From Mimachlamys varia (taxonomy: Eukaryota > Mollusca > Bivalvia > Pectinida > Pectinidae): 64,000 bases of DNA. Within the stretch, counting starts at the first letter, position 1. Each line of letters starts with the position of its first letter. Positions 27,401 through 42,400 of the stretch are shown here, piece after piece. The DNA is taken from the NCBI GenBank assembly GCA_947623455.1, contig OX392529.1:54641186-54705185 (forward strand). Reading direction: 5' to 3'. Made by a program: the position numbers and the translations under genes. Below the pieces are notes generated by a model. That model worked only from the letters and a program-made list of their open reading frames with translations. It made no database searches and was not told the DNA's origin.

Positions 27401-30400
27401 CTAAATAGGACCTGTTACAAATTAAGCCAATTTAAACCCCAGCTATCTTTTTTTTGACGGTCTTATATTTAGGTCACCAAATACGTTGAACAAACTTTAT
27501 TGCCTTTCATCCTTGCATGCTATTTGCCACAAACTCGGAACATCACCCAAGAACAGTTTGTTTAGTATGTTGAGAGATTTAACAAAAGGCCCAGAGGGCC
27601 TGTATCGCTCACCTGGATACATTGGTATCTAAGTAATCATGATAAAATATTTTCTTTTTGGCTCGCCCCTCAGCCCCCTAGGGGGTCAGTCCCACCATTA
27701 GTACAAATTTGAATGTTGAGCAGCTAGGGATCCTTCCTGCCAAATAAGGCTGATTTCCAATCAATGGTTATGGAAAAGAAGTCAATTAAACCAATATAGC
27801 TAAATAACCCTTCTTGGCCCCGCCCCTCAGCTCCCTAGGGAGTCAGTCCCACCATTAGTACAATTTTTAATTCTGAGCACCTAGGGATGGTTCCTACCAA
27901 ATAAGGTTGATTTCCAATCAGTGGTTATGGAGAAGAAGTCGCTTAAACCAATATAGCTAAATAACCCTTTTTTGCCCCGCCCCTCATCCCCCTAGGGGGT
28001 CGGTCCCACCATGTGTACAATTTTGAATCCTGAGAACCTAAGGATACTTTCTGCCAAATAAGGCTGATTTCCAATCAGTGGTTATGAAGAAAAAGTCGCT
28101 AGTATCAATATAGCTAAATAGTTTTTTATGGCCCCCACCTCTCAGCCCCCTAGGGGGCCAGTCCCACCATGTGTACAATTTTGAATGTTGAGCACCTAGG
28201 GATACTTTCTGCCAAATAAGGCTGATTTCCAATCAGTGGTTATGAAGAAGAAGTCGCTAATATCAATATAGCTAAATAATTCTTTTTGGCCCCGCCCCTC
28301 AGCTCCCTTGGGGGTCAGTCCCACCATGAGTACCATTTTGAATCCTGAGCACCTAGGGATGCTTCCTGCCAAATAAGGCTGATTTCCAATCAGTGGTTAT
28401 GGAGAAGAAGTCGATTAAACCAATATAGCTTAATAATCCTTTTTGGCCCCGCCCCTCAGCCCCCTAGGGGGTCAGTCCCACCATTTGTATAATTTTGAAT
28501 CCTGGGCACCTAAGCATGCTTCCTGCCAAATAGGGTTGATTACCAATCAGTGGTTATGAAGAAGAAGTCGCTACTATCAATATAGGTAAATCATTTTTTA
28601 TGGCCCCATCCCTCAGCCCCCTAGGAGGTCAGTCCCACCATGAGTACAATTTTGAATCCTAAGCACCTAGGGATACTTTCTGCCAAATAAGGCTGATTTC
28701 CAATCAGTGGTTATGGAGAAGAAGTCGCTTAAACCAATATAGCTAAATAACCCTTTTTGGCCCCGCCCTCAGCCCCCTAGGGGGTCAGTCCCACCATTAG
28801 TACAATTTTGAATCCTGGGCACCCAAGGATGCTTCCTGCCAAATAAGGTTGATTTCTTATCAGTGGTTATGGAGGAGAAGTCGTTTAAAGAAATTGTTGA
28901 CGGACGACGGACGGACGCCACGGTATGGCATAAGCTCACCTCAGTCCTTCAGACCAGGTGAGCTAATAAACAGTCATGACAGCGCTCCATCCATGATGCT
29001 ACTTATCTATTATGGCTCTGTTGAGAGGGCACTATTGCCTCATAGTATTGTCAAGGGATGGGATAGTGCCTGAGCCGAAGGCGAGGGAACTATTCCATCA
29101 CAAGGCAATATTATGTTTTATTGTGATAAACCATGGCCAGCTTTCGGTCGATTCCAAAGTCAGCCATTTTCAAACAACTCATGATCCATGTCTATTTTCG
29201 CGCCAATGATCGTGCTCTCCAAACATAGTGACGTCATAATGGATTCACGTTGAATATCGCGTCAAATTTGATAGTGCCCAGGTGAGCGGGCACTATCCCT
29301 GCATAGTACCCATGTGTGTAGCCAATGGGAAAGCAGTATTCAGTCCTGTGATGTACTAATGTCAAATACTGCCATCCTATATGACTTTTGTTTATAGAGA
29401 AGTCCAAAGTATTCCACACACATTTGACCAACGTGACCTCTTCGTGAAAGTGTTTTTATTACATTTTGTATTTCTTCATCAAATCAAGTTTCTGGATTAA
29501 ATATCATCACCTGGGCCTTTTTAGATGATATGAATGGAGTCATTTATTAAGGTTTTAACATATTTGACCCTGACCTTGAACATATGTGAAGGTCAAAAAA
29601 CAAACAAAACAATCTGAACAAAATTGGTAGCCCTCGAACCATGCAAGCATACTTCAAGCAAATTATTATCAGCTCAGGTCTTTTGTTTATTCATCAGAAA
29701 TTGTTGGAAAGTGTGAATATATTCAATCCCTGTAACCTTGCAGAAAGGGGATGGTACTTCTCTGGATTCAAGGCAGGTGAGTTAACGAGGGATGACATTA
29801 TAACTTACCTGTGACACGATGGTGGTGAGGTCACGTGGACAGTGTGATGAATCGACTGCGAGACCGTTGTCACTGCGACACGTGATATTCCTCATCTGCA
29901 CTCCATGCCCACATACACCAAGCTGCGACAATGAAACATCCATATTGTCAATAAATACATATATGAATTTGATTACCCCCACTATTTAATCTCAAAGAAA
30001 TTGATTTTGAACATTTTGTATGAGTTTTGAATGGGTTTGTACTCAATTTCAAGAGACATTTTCAAGCAAGCTACTAAAAATGAACTATTTACTTTGGAAT
30101 CTTTCAAAGCGTCTTTTGCTGTTCCTGGGCCAAGTTGTTCAAAAGGCGATTAGCTTAATCAGTGATTTGCGAAACTTTTATTTCTCTTGTAACTTGATAA
30201 TAAAAATATTGAATTAATTACAACTTTCCAGCTTTCAAATATAGTGCGCTCCTCTTTATATCATGTTGCATTTGTCAGAAAAAAACATGATAATAACAGA
30301 AATGTGACATTAAGAGAAACATGTTTTTCCACTATATCTAGTGCATTTTCAAACACCATAACTAAAAGGTAGCTATTCAATGTACATATGAAGATGTTTC

Positions 30401-33400
30401 AATATATATAGATAACATTATTTCAATTAATAATCATTTTTGGGGTTATTTTTATTTTCTATGCAACATTTTGTACAAATTGTATCTGAAATCAATGGCA
30501 ATGACATCATTTTCTGGATATTTTATGTGATTGGTTAAAAAAACATGATATTAAGAGGAATTCACCTCAAAATACAACATATTAACCAAATAAAATCACA
30601 TACATTATATAGAGAGAAAAAAGGTGTTTTGAAAAAACATGATATAAACAGGAATGTGATATTAACAGGCATGATATTAAGTGGAGTCTATAAACCTGCA
30701 AAAGTGGGGGATTACACACCTTGTTTTTTGACAGAATTATTGAAGGCTGAAAAATGCTGTTAAAAAGTGACTCAAAATAATCACCTTTTGAACAACTAAG
30801 CCCTGTTATACATTTATTTTTATTTTTCACAGAAAAGAAGTCTTGAATAATCTAATTTATCCATTTGAGATGACAGAATAATTGCACATACCTGTGTGGA
30901 ACATTCGGACCACCTGGAGATCTGCCATTTGTAACAACCCTTGGAGAAACAGTGCATTGCCTGAGACAGGATTGTGGGACAAGGGCGGCCATTACCAATG
31001 TATTGCTGGACGATTGAACGACTTCTCTTCTTGGTTCCTGTTTCCATGGTTACAACGAAAAAATTATGAATGGACACATTTGTTTTTAGACTGATATTTT
31101 TAAGTGTTTCTATTAAACAATACCGCTATTTCTTACTAAGTTAAATGGTAAGGAAACTACGGTAGGTTCAAAACAGCATGGTTGCTACAGATCAACAGTC
31201 CAAAGTCTAGCGGTTCAAGTTTCATGGATCATATAAATGAGAATTAATTGGGATCATTTTATATAAAGCTGTTTGTTTGATTCCTTCTTTGTTTATAAAG
31301 TGTTGAATATCTGAGCAACATATTTAACATAAGCTTATATGAAGATGGGGGCCGGTGTTTATAAGGAACTCTTAACAACCAAAAGTAAATACTAGGAGAA
31401 GGAGAAACAAACATAAAATAGATTCTGAATGTTGCGATAGGAGCAGCAGATTTGGTCTGGATTATATTCAAAGACCTCTTTAACTCATTCACCTGTGAAA
31501 ATGGATTGAACTCATCCAATTCAAAGGTTGGAAGAGTTCATTATGACATTTCAGGGGTAAATTAGTTCGTTACACACAATTTACGTCTCAAAAAACCCTC
31601 CGCCCTGATCTGCAAAGGGCCGAACATGAATTGGCCTCTTAAAATGAAAATACAGTAGAATTAACAGCGAACCTTAAATTAATTCCTTTAACAGGCCTGC
31701 AGTATGGTACTGCGTATTGTGACCAATACTTACCAAGTCCACAGTTCTTACTACACGAGCTCCATGGTGACCAATCGGACAGGAGACAGTCCACATCACA
31801 TGGTATCTCGCACGATACAACAAGAGGTTCCGTCACTTGGCCATGTACCTGTAGAAACAGTTTTAAAGAGTTCAGGTTTATTATTATAGTCAAACAATAT
31901 TGATTTTGATGATGACTTTGATGTTTGAACTAGATCTCAAAGCCTCAAAGTTGAAAAGTGAATAAAGATGGCGCGAGGTCCCACCTTGAGAGGATAGCTA
32001 GCTCACACTATGAAACTTCTCAAAGAGTGAACCATGTACTAAGTTCTAGAAAGCAGGAAATGAAACCGATATAAAATTGAAAGTCAATTGTACTCTATGA
32101 AGTCATTTCAATTAAGTCAGTCATTGACAAAATATTTCTAATTCAACTTCAAAACCAATACAGTAAACCTTTCTATACATGTTATTTTGTCAAAATTTGG
32201 GTAGTATGTTATTCCAGAACTTAATACTTATGTTTATATCAAAACAAACAAACCAAATGTTCTCTTTTGACAAACAAACCAACTGTTTCTATGACAACAA
32301 AAAAACACAAACAATCAACATACCTCTTTACAGAGCTTGTTGTCCACGACTCGTCCAAAATGATTTTTACAGATGGCGTAGCGTTCCTTGTGTCCGACGC
32401 CACAGTCGTCCAGACCGTTGTTGACAAGGCAGGTTGTCCACTGGGCTAGCTCCCACGAGTACTCGATACAGTTCTCTCCCCTTATACAGGGCCGTGACTC
32501 TCTCAGCGGGGGACAGGTGCTCTGGTACTCGGAGTATCCCGGTGATTCACGCATAATCCGTCTGTCTCGTGTCTGCATTTGGTTATGGTTGCATGGCTGT
32601 AAAGTTAGAAAAGGAGTCATAAGGTTAATGGAATATGTTACTGCAACAAAAATTTTACAATAAAACAATATGAACAATATACTTTTTATTTTGGTGAGGT
32701 TGCCTTAAGATTCTATATTCAAAGTTAAGTGTATGATAGGTTTTCTCATAAATCCAGATTGCCTCTATTTCCAGTTAAACTTGTTTTTACTAAATTACAT
32801 CTGCAATATTTTTTACTTGTGCAACCCCTGAATAGACTAGAAATGTCTGTGAGACATAAATGCCCCCTTCCCCCATATGAAATTAGTTCTTCATGCTTAT
32901 TACGTATGCGAAGTTTGATGACAATTGGATCAGTAGTTATTTAAATAAGCTGGTAATGTTACCATGGGACGGGACGGGACGGGACGGGACGGAAATGGAT
33001 AACACTATATCCCCCCACCTCCCATTTCATGGCGGGGGCATAAAATAAAACTTATATAACTAAATACACCATTGATTCAGCAGAGGTAATGGAGTAATAT
33101 ACCTGGTACATACTACAAATTATACTTGTTGGATAATGTAACAAGGACATGGTCGTCAAAATCCCTCGCCCATTAAATACGCACAGAATTAGGCGTTTAA
33201 TCAAACTTGGGTGAGGGGTTTTGGTCATAAGTCTACCAAGCAAGTCTCCTCAAAATCTGATCATTCCTTCAAAAGATATCATGCAGAAAGCAATTTGGAC
33301 AGACGGACGGAATCCATTTGTATATCCCCCCCCACCTCCCCCAACTTCTCACGCCAGCTTCACTGGGCGCGGGGGATAACAATCTAGTAGCTATTGAAAC

Positions 33401-36400
33401 TTAATTAAGACTGAAATACAGATTAAATTCTGTTTGATAAGTTATGTATGGATATATACCTGCATTCTTGCCAATCCTCCCTATTTAGGAGGGAGACTTC
33501 CGATTTTGGACCCTAAAATATTGCATTTTCAACTTTGGAATCTGCTTATCTGTTCCTATTTTTAAAGATCTGATGATTTCATCTGAAAGAATAGCTCAAA
33601 AGAAGTAATTTAAAAGTGTTATTGTTCCTCTGAATGTACTTGTATACATATTATTTATGCTTTCAATTCTGAGCACGTTTTATCTCCCCATAGAAATTTT
33701 AAAAAGTTGGCAAGTATGTACCTGTTGACACTGGGACCATTCCACCCATTCACTCAGCACACAGTCGCCAGGACAGGGGAGGTAACAAGATCGCGTACTT
33801 CGAGGTTCTGGTAGGCCTGCACAGTTCTCATCATCCACGCGCTCAGTCATAACGCCATTGATGTTAACGGCATTACAACTGCAATGACATCAGAAAATGA
33901 TACTTACACACTTCAACCATGAGCGCAATAATGATTTGGGGCACTCACAATACTTCCTGTAGATTGAAACATACAGACACTGTAATTTATAAGCATAATA
34001 AAAATTTGGTAAATGCTTTCAGCGCCAAAATTTTTTAAATATGATTACCTCAAAAATTTGTGTGTTTACAGCATTTGGGCGAGAAGATATTTGGGGTAAG
34101 AAGATTGTGTATTAGAAGTAGTATTAGAGGTGAGAAGATAAAGGATAAAGTAGTATTTGGGGTGAGAAGATTGTGTATTAGAAGTAGTATTAGGGGTGAG
34201 AGTATATAGGATAAAGTAGTATTTGGGGTGAGAAGATTGTGTATTAGAAGTAGTATTAGGGGTGAGAGAATATAGGATAAAGTAGTATTTGGGGTGAGAT
34301 GATTGTGTATTAGAAGTAGTATTAGGGGTGAGAGAATATAGGATAAAGTAGTATTTGGGGTGAGAAGTTTGTGTATTAGAAGTAGTATTAGGGGTGAGAG
34401 AATATAGGATAAAGTAGTATTTGGGGTGAGAAGATTGTGTATTAGAAGTAGTATTAGGGGTGAGAGAATATAGGATAAAGTAGTATTTGGGGTGAGAAGA
34501 TTGTGTATTAGAAGTAGTATTAGGGGTGAGAGAATATAGGATAAAGTAGTATTTGGGGTGAGAAGTTTGTGTATTAGAAGTAGTATTAGGGGTGAGAGAA
34601 TATAGGATAAAGTAGTATTTGGGGTGAGAAGATTGTATATTAATTAGAAGTACATAGTATAAGGGGTGAGAAGATGGTGTATAATATTTATTACATGTAT
34701 AATGAAGCTGAGGTAAGAAGATTATGTATTAGTAGTGCTAGGATTGAGAAGACTGTAAGTATTATACCTGACATGTCTGTTTTGTTGTCCGTCTCCACAC
34801 CTCTCTCCGACCGGAGGCATACACATGTCCCAGTCGGAAGTTTTCCAAGTATACTGGACACACTCGGGGTGACAGAGGCGAGTCTGGACCTCCTTAACAC
34901 ACAAACAAACACAATTAACACACAAACAATCTCAGAAACTATTATTCATAAAATTTCAAAACTTTTGCCTCTCAAAATTAGGAGATTGTCAACACCTGAT
35001 TATTGTGGGCTTCATGTGGATTGTAGTAGGAATTTATCATTATGGCTAATCAGAAGCACTTTATCAAATCTGACTTCTGGGCCCATTTGTTCAAAAGGTG
35101 ATTAGCTTAATCACTATTTAACACTCCTTCTTGGGAGAAAGCGTTTCTAAGCTGAAATAACTTGTGCCTAATCCAAATTCTTATTGAACAATAAAAATAA
35201 TAATATGTGTAAACCATTTAACAATATTTTTCAACCTTTATTATTTATCTTTATTACCTATGGTATTACTTAAGTTATTTTTTGTAACTCACTCAATGGT
35301 TTAGTTTTTAAGTTTAAGGAGAATTGAAATTTTCACTGATTAAGCTAATCACCTTTTGAACAACTGGGCCCAGGTGTAATTGCTCAATCTTTCCCTACAA
35401 GTATTGTTTTTATTCAACTTTTTGACATTATGGTAAAAATTAAATTCGAGAAAGCTACTATTTAGACGAATCATGTAAAAGAGAATACTTTACCTCGTCT
35501 GAGGTGCTGTCTAGGGAGGGACACCGGCGTCCCCCGGGGGACGGCAACTTCATATTGTTCCTGAAGCGTTGCTGGACACCGGCACCACACTTGGTCGGAC
35601 AAAGACTCCACATACTCCAAGTAGACATCTTACAGTCCACGGGGCAAGGGATCCGGCAGGTTTTCTCCTTCATGTCTGTAGACAGTGAGAAACAGAAGAC
35701 ATTCGTATCAAATGATTGGCTTACTGTGTCAGAAATGTTCAATTGAGTCAATTCTTCAATGTTATAATAGGAAATAAAATTATTTTGAAACCATAGCTGT
35801 CTCAAAGAGAATTTTTACCCCTGCAATTTTTTATTTTCTTTTTTATAATTCCACATTTGACGCCATTTAATGGATATTGAATCCAATAAGAGTTCTCAAT
35901 GTAAAAATCAGCACCCTATTTACACTAAATGCTAAGCAAGCCTCAGAATAAATGTTTCCGCAAAACATTAACTTGGATTTTCAGAGGAAAAAAAATGCCT
36001 GAAGTCCAAAACAGGGAAAAATTTGAAATATTCCCAAAATTATTTCAAACTCCATGAAATGGATCTTGAACCCCGTAAAAATTTCTATTGCAAAAATCCG
36101 CCATGTAGTACAATTATTGATTGCTTGGCAAAAAGCCTTGAAATGACTTTACTTTAACCGGAAGTTTTTACTAACGGACGGATGGACAGACAGACAGTGT
36201 GATAGGGGGTATAATAACAAATGTGTATATTTTGATTAGATAGGGAACATTTGATTGGGTTTTGACATCTAGCCTATGTGATAAGATATAGTTTGATATA
36301 AGACAGGATTAGACGGTAGCCTAACCTTTCCCGTTGAGCGTGCACTTGTCTGCCGATTCAATGGCGTTCATCGCATTCCGACAAGCCACCACTTTGTACT

Positions 36401-39400
36401 TCCGTCCAGCCCCACAACTATTTCCCATTTCAGGACTGGAGATATTGCGAGCCAATCGGATGCCTCGATGACCTGATAAGTGGGTCATCATAAGGTCGTG
36501 TCTGTTGGGCGGGTCGAGGATACACTGGGACCAGTCGCCGATGATGATACGCTCCAGCGTTTTACAGTAACAGGGTCGGTGCTCGTACAGAGGGTACAAC
36601 TGGGTGTCCGAACATCTCATGGGCATCGACTTGGAACCTGTCAATCAAATACTCACAATGTTTACATTAATCAGACATTATACAGTGTACTCCTCTTTAT
36701 ATCATGTAGCATTTGTCAGACAAAAACATGATATTAACAGGAATGTGACATTAAGAGAAACATGATTTTTTCACTTAATCTAGTGCATTTCCAATCTCCA
36801 TAACTAAAAGTAAGCTATTCAATGTACATAAATATTATGAAGATGTTTTAATATATAGATAACATTATTTGAATTAAAAAATCATTTTTGTGGTTATTTT
36901 TTATATTCTATGCAACAACTATGAAATCAAAGGAAATGACATCATTTTCTGAATATTTCATGTGATTGGTAAAAAAAAAAATGATATTAAGAGGAATTCA
37001 CCTCAAAATACATGATATTAACCAAAAAAATTACATCTTTATATTAAATAGGGAGAAAAATGGTGCTTAGGAAAAACATGATATAAAGAGGAATGTAATA
37101 TCAACAGGAGAGATATTGAGTGGAGTCAACTGTACATGTTAAGAAAAAATCAGATTTCAATTTCCAGTTACCAATGATGTTTGATCTTCTTACATGGATT
37201 TAGAAGTTACATTTTGGTCCAAAATTAAGTTTCGAATGCTTGATATTGATGATAGACAACATTATAATGAAATAGCATCTGGTGAAGGTTAATAAAGAAC
37301 AGAAATTTTCATTCGTTTTGTTTTCTGTCTTTCACTAACTGAAAAAGTGGAAATTTTCATGGTGTAAAATGTTCCTATTTTTTGCATTGAGTGATAAACC
37401 AACAACAAAAAATATTCCCTACGAATATAGCAGATTTCAGAACTTAATTGAAGACATGATAATATCCACTCCACACTGCAAACATTTCCGTACATTTACA
37501 GTTTTTGGTAAAAGCAAATATTTTCACATGTGGAATTTTTCGCTTAGGCAGCCTCAAAACTGTCGCGATGTGAAAATGTTTGTGCTGTCAGTCATACTTA
37601 TCCACAGTGTACCCATAATACTAGTATATACTGTAGAGTTTGAGTGATGTAAATATGTTCGTGTGCGTATATATTTGCGGAAATTCGATGGGAGCGAAAA
37701 AATAATTAAGCGAACATTTCCACATAGCAAACAATTCCACTTTTACAGTGTTCAGCTTTGCAAACAAAAGAATATAATTACAGTTTTTATATACACTATT
37801 TCCATTTTTCTTTACATTAACTGTCTCCTCATGCACAAATGTGGTCTGTCCTGCTTACCTTTGATTGGCCGACGATCTCGGAACTGTTTCCCGTTACATC
37901 CCTGTACACAGATGCTCCAGTCTGCCCAGTCGGTGAATAGACAGTCCTCCTCACACGACATGTAACATGTACTGTACATCGGGGGCATGGCGCCCGCGTA
38001 CCTCAGACACACGTCAATAGCCTGTCTCGTACTGTTCTCACTTCTACAAGTCACATCTAGACAAAAACAATTTCTGGTTAGTACGTATCACATCAGTTTT
38101 TAAATTTATATTCCTTATTTCGCTTTAAACAAAACACAAGAGATGGAAGAAGCACAAGTAAATCGACATGAAAAGATTATAAAAATTTATTGAATATTAC
38201 ACTGAGATGATTTGACCTTGACCTTTGACCCTAAATCTAATCAGGTGTAGCACTTTATTGCGTGACAATATGGTGTGAAAACGATCCAAATCTGTTCAGG
38301 GCTTCATGAGATATTTTGTACTTATAGTCGCTTACCTAAGTGGGGGGTATAATAACAAAATAAATAAGAGAATACCAAAGCATTAACAAAATCATAATCC
38401 AAATCCAAAATATGAACAAAGGAAAGATTTACATGGAGACCATTGTAAAAGTACAAGAGAATAGGACCAGGTGTTCCGCAAGAGTAAGCGTCTTCTGCTT
38501 CATCGACAACATCCACCATGTAAATCTTTGTCACATCCATGTAAACATCAAGTTCTCAAACTGAGTATCATTGTCAATTACAACAAGTAAACACACTAAT
38601 GAGCAAACTCTAAAATGTCCATCTTCATATCACTTCAAGACACAGAATATTTCTCAATGAGACAAAGATGGCGACCATAAAACTTGCCCATAGTTCTGAT
38701 CAACCTGCATCTCTCAAACCCTTGTGTTGTTAGTTTGTTTGTCAGCAGTCGACATCAATCATGAAAATCCCGATATTTCGAGCAAGCCATAGAATATTGA
38801 ATCAACTGCGGCATGTATGTAAACACCATAGGTTGGAGAAGCAGGGATGTTACTATCGAGAAAGCCTTTCTATAGACTTTTTGAACAAACTTACTCCTGG
38901 TACGGATTCCCTTGCCGCAGCCCCTGACAACAGGAGGTAACATACAGGTGCTCCAGTTGGTCTTAACCCAGCTGAACTGATTACACAGCGGTAGATTGAG
39001 GCAGCGCTGGGTCTCCTCCAGCATCTCCGGACACGGAGAACCATTGTTGTCGGGGTTCTGTAGGATAAAGCGTTTCCTCGTCCTTGTCGGCACATTTTCA
39101 CCGGCTGTCATAAAGAAAACTTAAAATATCAAACAATTCGACATAAAATGTATAAAGATTCAAATTTACTAACAGTCATGCAGTCATTGTGCTGAATTTG
39201 TTTTTTAAATTTTCTATTTGACAATTTAATTATACTCCAATGAAAAAAAAATTATGGTTATAATCATATGATTTGAATTTCATGTTTGCTATAATGTAAA
39301 ATGTTTTTTGTGCATGAATTTTTTTACTTAGTCATATATAGCCTCAGAACTGTTTTTGGAGTGAACATTAACTTTCCGCTCTGTCAGTCGTGTGGTTTTG

Positions 39401-42400
39401 AACCGAGTACCTATAATACTATTATACACTCCAGAATTTGAGTTGTGTTAAATAATTTCATGTGTGGATATATATCCTCGGAGATTTAATACCAGCGAAA
39501 TAAGTGAAGATTTCCACCTTTACAGTAGTTTTAATGACTGCTAACTTTGACAATACTGTGAATTAACAACTAATACTTTGGTGGTAATATAAGAATATTC
39601 ACTTATATCAGCATTCCCGCTAAATTTCAGGGTTTTCAAAATGGTACAACCTACAATCAATATTCAGAATGTTACTACTGTCTTGTACGAATGATGAAGA
39701 TAGATTTTTTGCTTTTGTTTAATTTGGATGATGATGACACTGAATCAATATGTTTTTGTCTTGATTGCTGACCTTCCCAACAGGTAGCGGAACACTCCGA
39801 CCAATCAGAATACTCGGTGACGATGCAGTCTTGAGGACAAGGTACTGTGCACACTTTCTCGGGTACTGGCTTGACTTTATCTGTACACCTACAGTAACAT
39901 TTAAATATTTATTATCGACACAAATTAAATATAAACTACACCAACAAAGATGCGTATTACCCCGATCTGCTTTCATTATATATCAATTCAGGGGATAGTG
40001 ACACAATGTACTGGGAGGTAGTCAATCGTGGAAATTTAATCCAGTCGAACCTGCCATGGATACAGGTGTATACACGAGATCTAAGCAAAACTCCAGGTAA
40101 CGTGTAGTTAAACAGTGAGCCCAACACAGAGGTTCTTTTGATGGCCTAATATTTTAATAGAAAGTGTTGTTTACATGTTTCGGCTATAAGGTAGCTATCT
40201 TTAGAACCCAGAAATCGGACCAATGAAAGAACCTCCGTGTTGGGCTCCAAGTTTTACACATACTATATACATAGGTTTGTAAAACTCCCACAACAAGCTT
40301 TGGGTTAGATCAATCATATTGTTTTTCAAAAATAAGTATTAAATGTCCAATGTTATACGGATGTTTCTTGTTTAATTATTACAGTATCTTACTTTTCGTC
40401 CGATTCTAGTTTTCCCTCCGAGTCATAACACTTGACACTACGGGTCTGTGTGCCGCGCCCACACGGGCGTGTCAGGTCGTCTAACTGACAGACCCCCCAG
40501 GGGTCGGCTTGCCACATAAACAAGGCACACTCGATCAGCGTGGAACAGTCCGCAGTCTCCTCTAGCTCCCGCGGGTTCGGACACTCTCCGCCTCCTGAAA
40601 ACAAAACAAACTTTATATACTGTCGCCAGGTATAACGGCAAGTGACATATTTGTTGTCTTAACCCATTCACCCCTGAACTTTCATAATGAACTATTCCAA
40701 TGTTTAATTTGGAAGAGTTCAAATGTGTCTTCAGGGGTGAATGAAGTAATATCACAATTCTTATACAACACTGGTCCTATGTCTAATAACAAAAAGCATC
40801 TGTAAAACTGTAACTTGAATAGGAAGGTTATATAAAGTGAACATTTAAATTTTTAAGACATCTTTGTTTAGCATTTTAATTGTTCTTTCAAAAAAAAAAA
40901 AAATACAATATGACTATGCATTTCTTATTTCAATGCATCTTTCATTATAGAAAACAATCATATTTTTTTTTTCATTGCATTAATTATGACATAATTCATT
41001 TCTTATTTCAATGCATCTTTCATTATAGAAAACAATCATATATTTTTTTTCATTGCATTATTTATGACATAATTCATTTCTTCTTTCAATGCATCTTTCA
41101 TTATAGAAAGCATACATAATTTTGTTTCATTGCATTATTTATTTGTATAATACACCAGTATTGAGGTATCACTAAACTAGAGTTATCTCTCTTTGCATGT
41201 AGAAGACATGTAGGGTGCATCACCATTTCTACCATCATTCATAGATTTTTCTCCTGTTTCACCTGTTCAAGATTTCTCTGTCACCCCCTGGGGTATGACA
41301 GATAGCATGAGCTGACAACATTGTAATGACGTCTTGATAACAATATAATGACGTCATGACAACAATACCATCACGCCAAGTCAACAATTTAATTACGTCA
41401 CATCAGCATTGGCATATGTTGCATGGATACTTTATTAAAATAAATTACAAAATGGTGGAAGAAAAATTATTATCACATAACTGACCCGTTCAGTCATGTC
41501 ATACGGCCATGTCATAAAAATGGTATTACACATGTGTAATAACACTATTGTGACGTCATAAACAAATGACATCTTTATGACGTCATATGATTGTCTCGGT
41601 AGTGAAAATTGTGCTGTCACAGAAGAAATTTGCCTTTTCTTATAGAGAATTAATTTGAGAGTTTTTGTATTTTCTCATAAATATAATAAGTTATGTGATA
41701 AATAGAATCTTACACTCGTGTCAATGTAATATGGAATTTAATAAACTCGTTAAATAATTTAATATGTTACTCGCCTAAAGGCTTCTGACATATTGAATTA
41801 TCTAACTCGTTTAATAAATTCCATATTACATCGAAACTCATGTAAGATCCTCTATTTATCTCCTTACTTGATATTGTGACAGAGAAGCCGAGGGTTAGAC
41901 AACCAAGAATATCCTCTCTTTGGTAGGAGATTTACATGTCACACCCTCCATGTAAGAGAAAATCCCGATTAATAAAACCATCATCAAATTTTAATACCAT
42001 TTTGTATGTTAAGATGACGTAACACACACATATGCTGCACCTCTTAAATTTAGTAATAGATACAGTATGCCGAAAAAATGAATTAAACTGCATTATACAG
42101 CTGTTTTGTCCTCCTAGGACTCTTCAGTGATGATAGGGGCCAAAAGGTGGGAATCCAAAATTTCTAAACTAATGTAGAAACAGAAGGGTCAGGTGCGTAA
42201 AACCCCTTTAATTTATGAATTTAGAAGTAAAATTAAACTAGTTCTTTATAATTTCAAATCATGTATTACGGAAATGTGTATATCATGTACCATGCCACTA
42301 CTCAAATGAGATTAACTGTGGCTATGGAGTTCTCCTACCAAGTTCTGACCTATACCTGAAAATGGTCGTGCTAGGATTGTTCGTTTCCGCCGTTTGATGG

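Noticed and set aside
39881..39888. Alternative exon 8 acceptor 8 bp downstream ('gtgtacag')
   Set aside because: It would shift the frame and drop the conserved first cysteine; the upstream AG fits phase and family.
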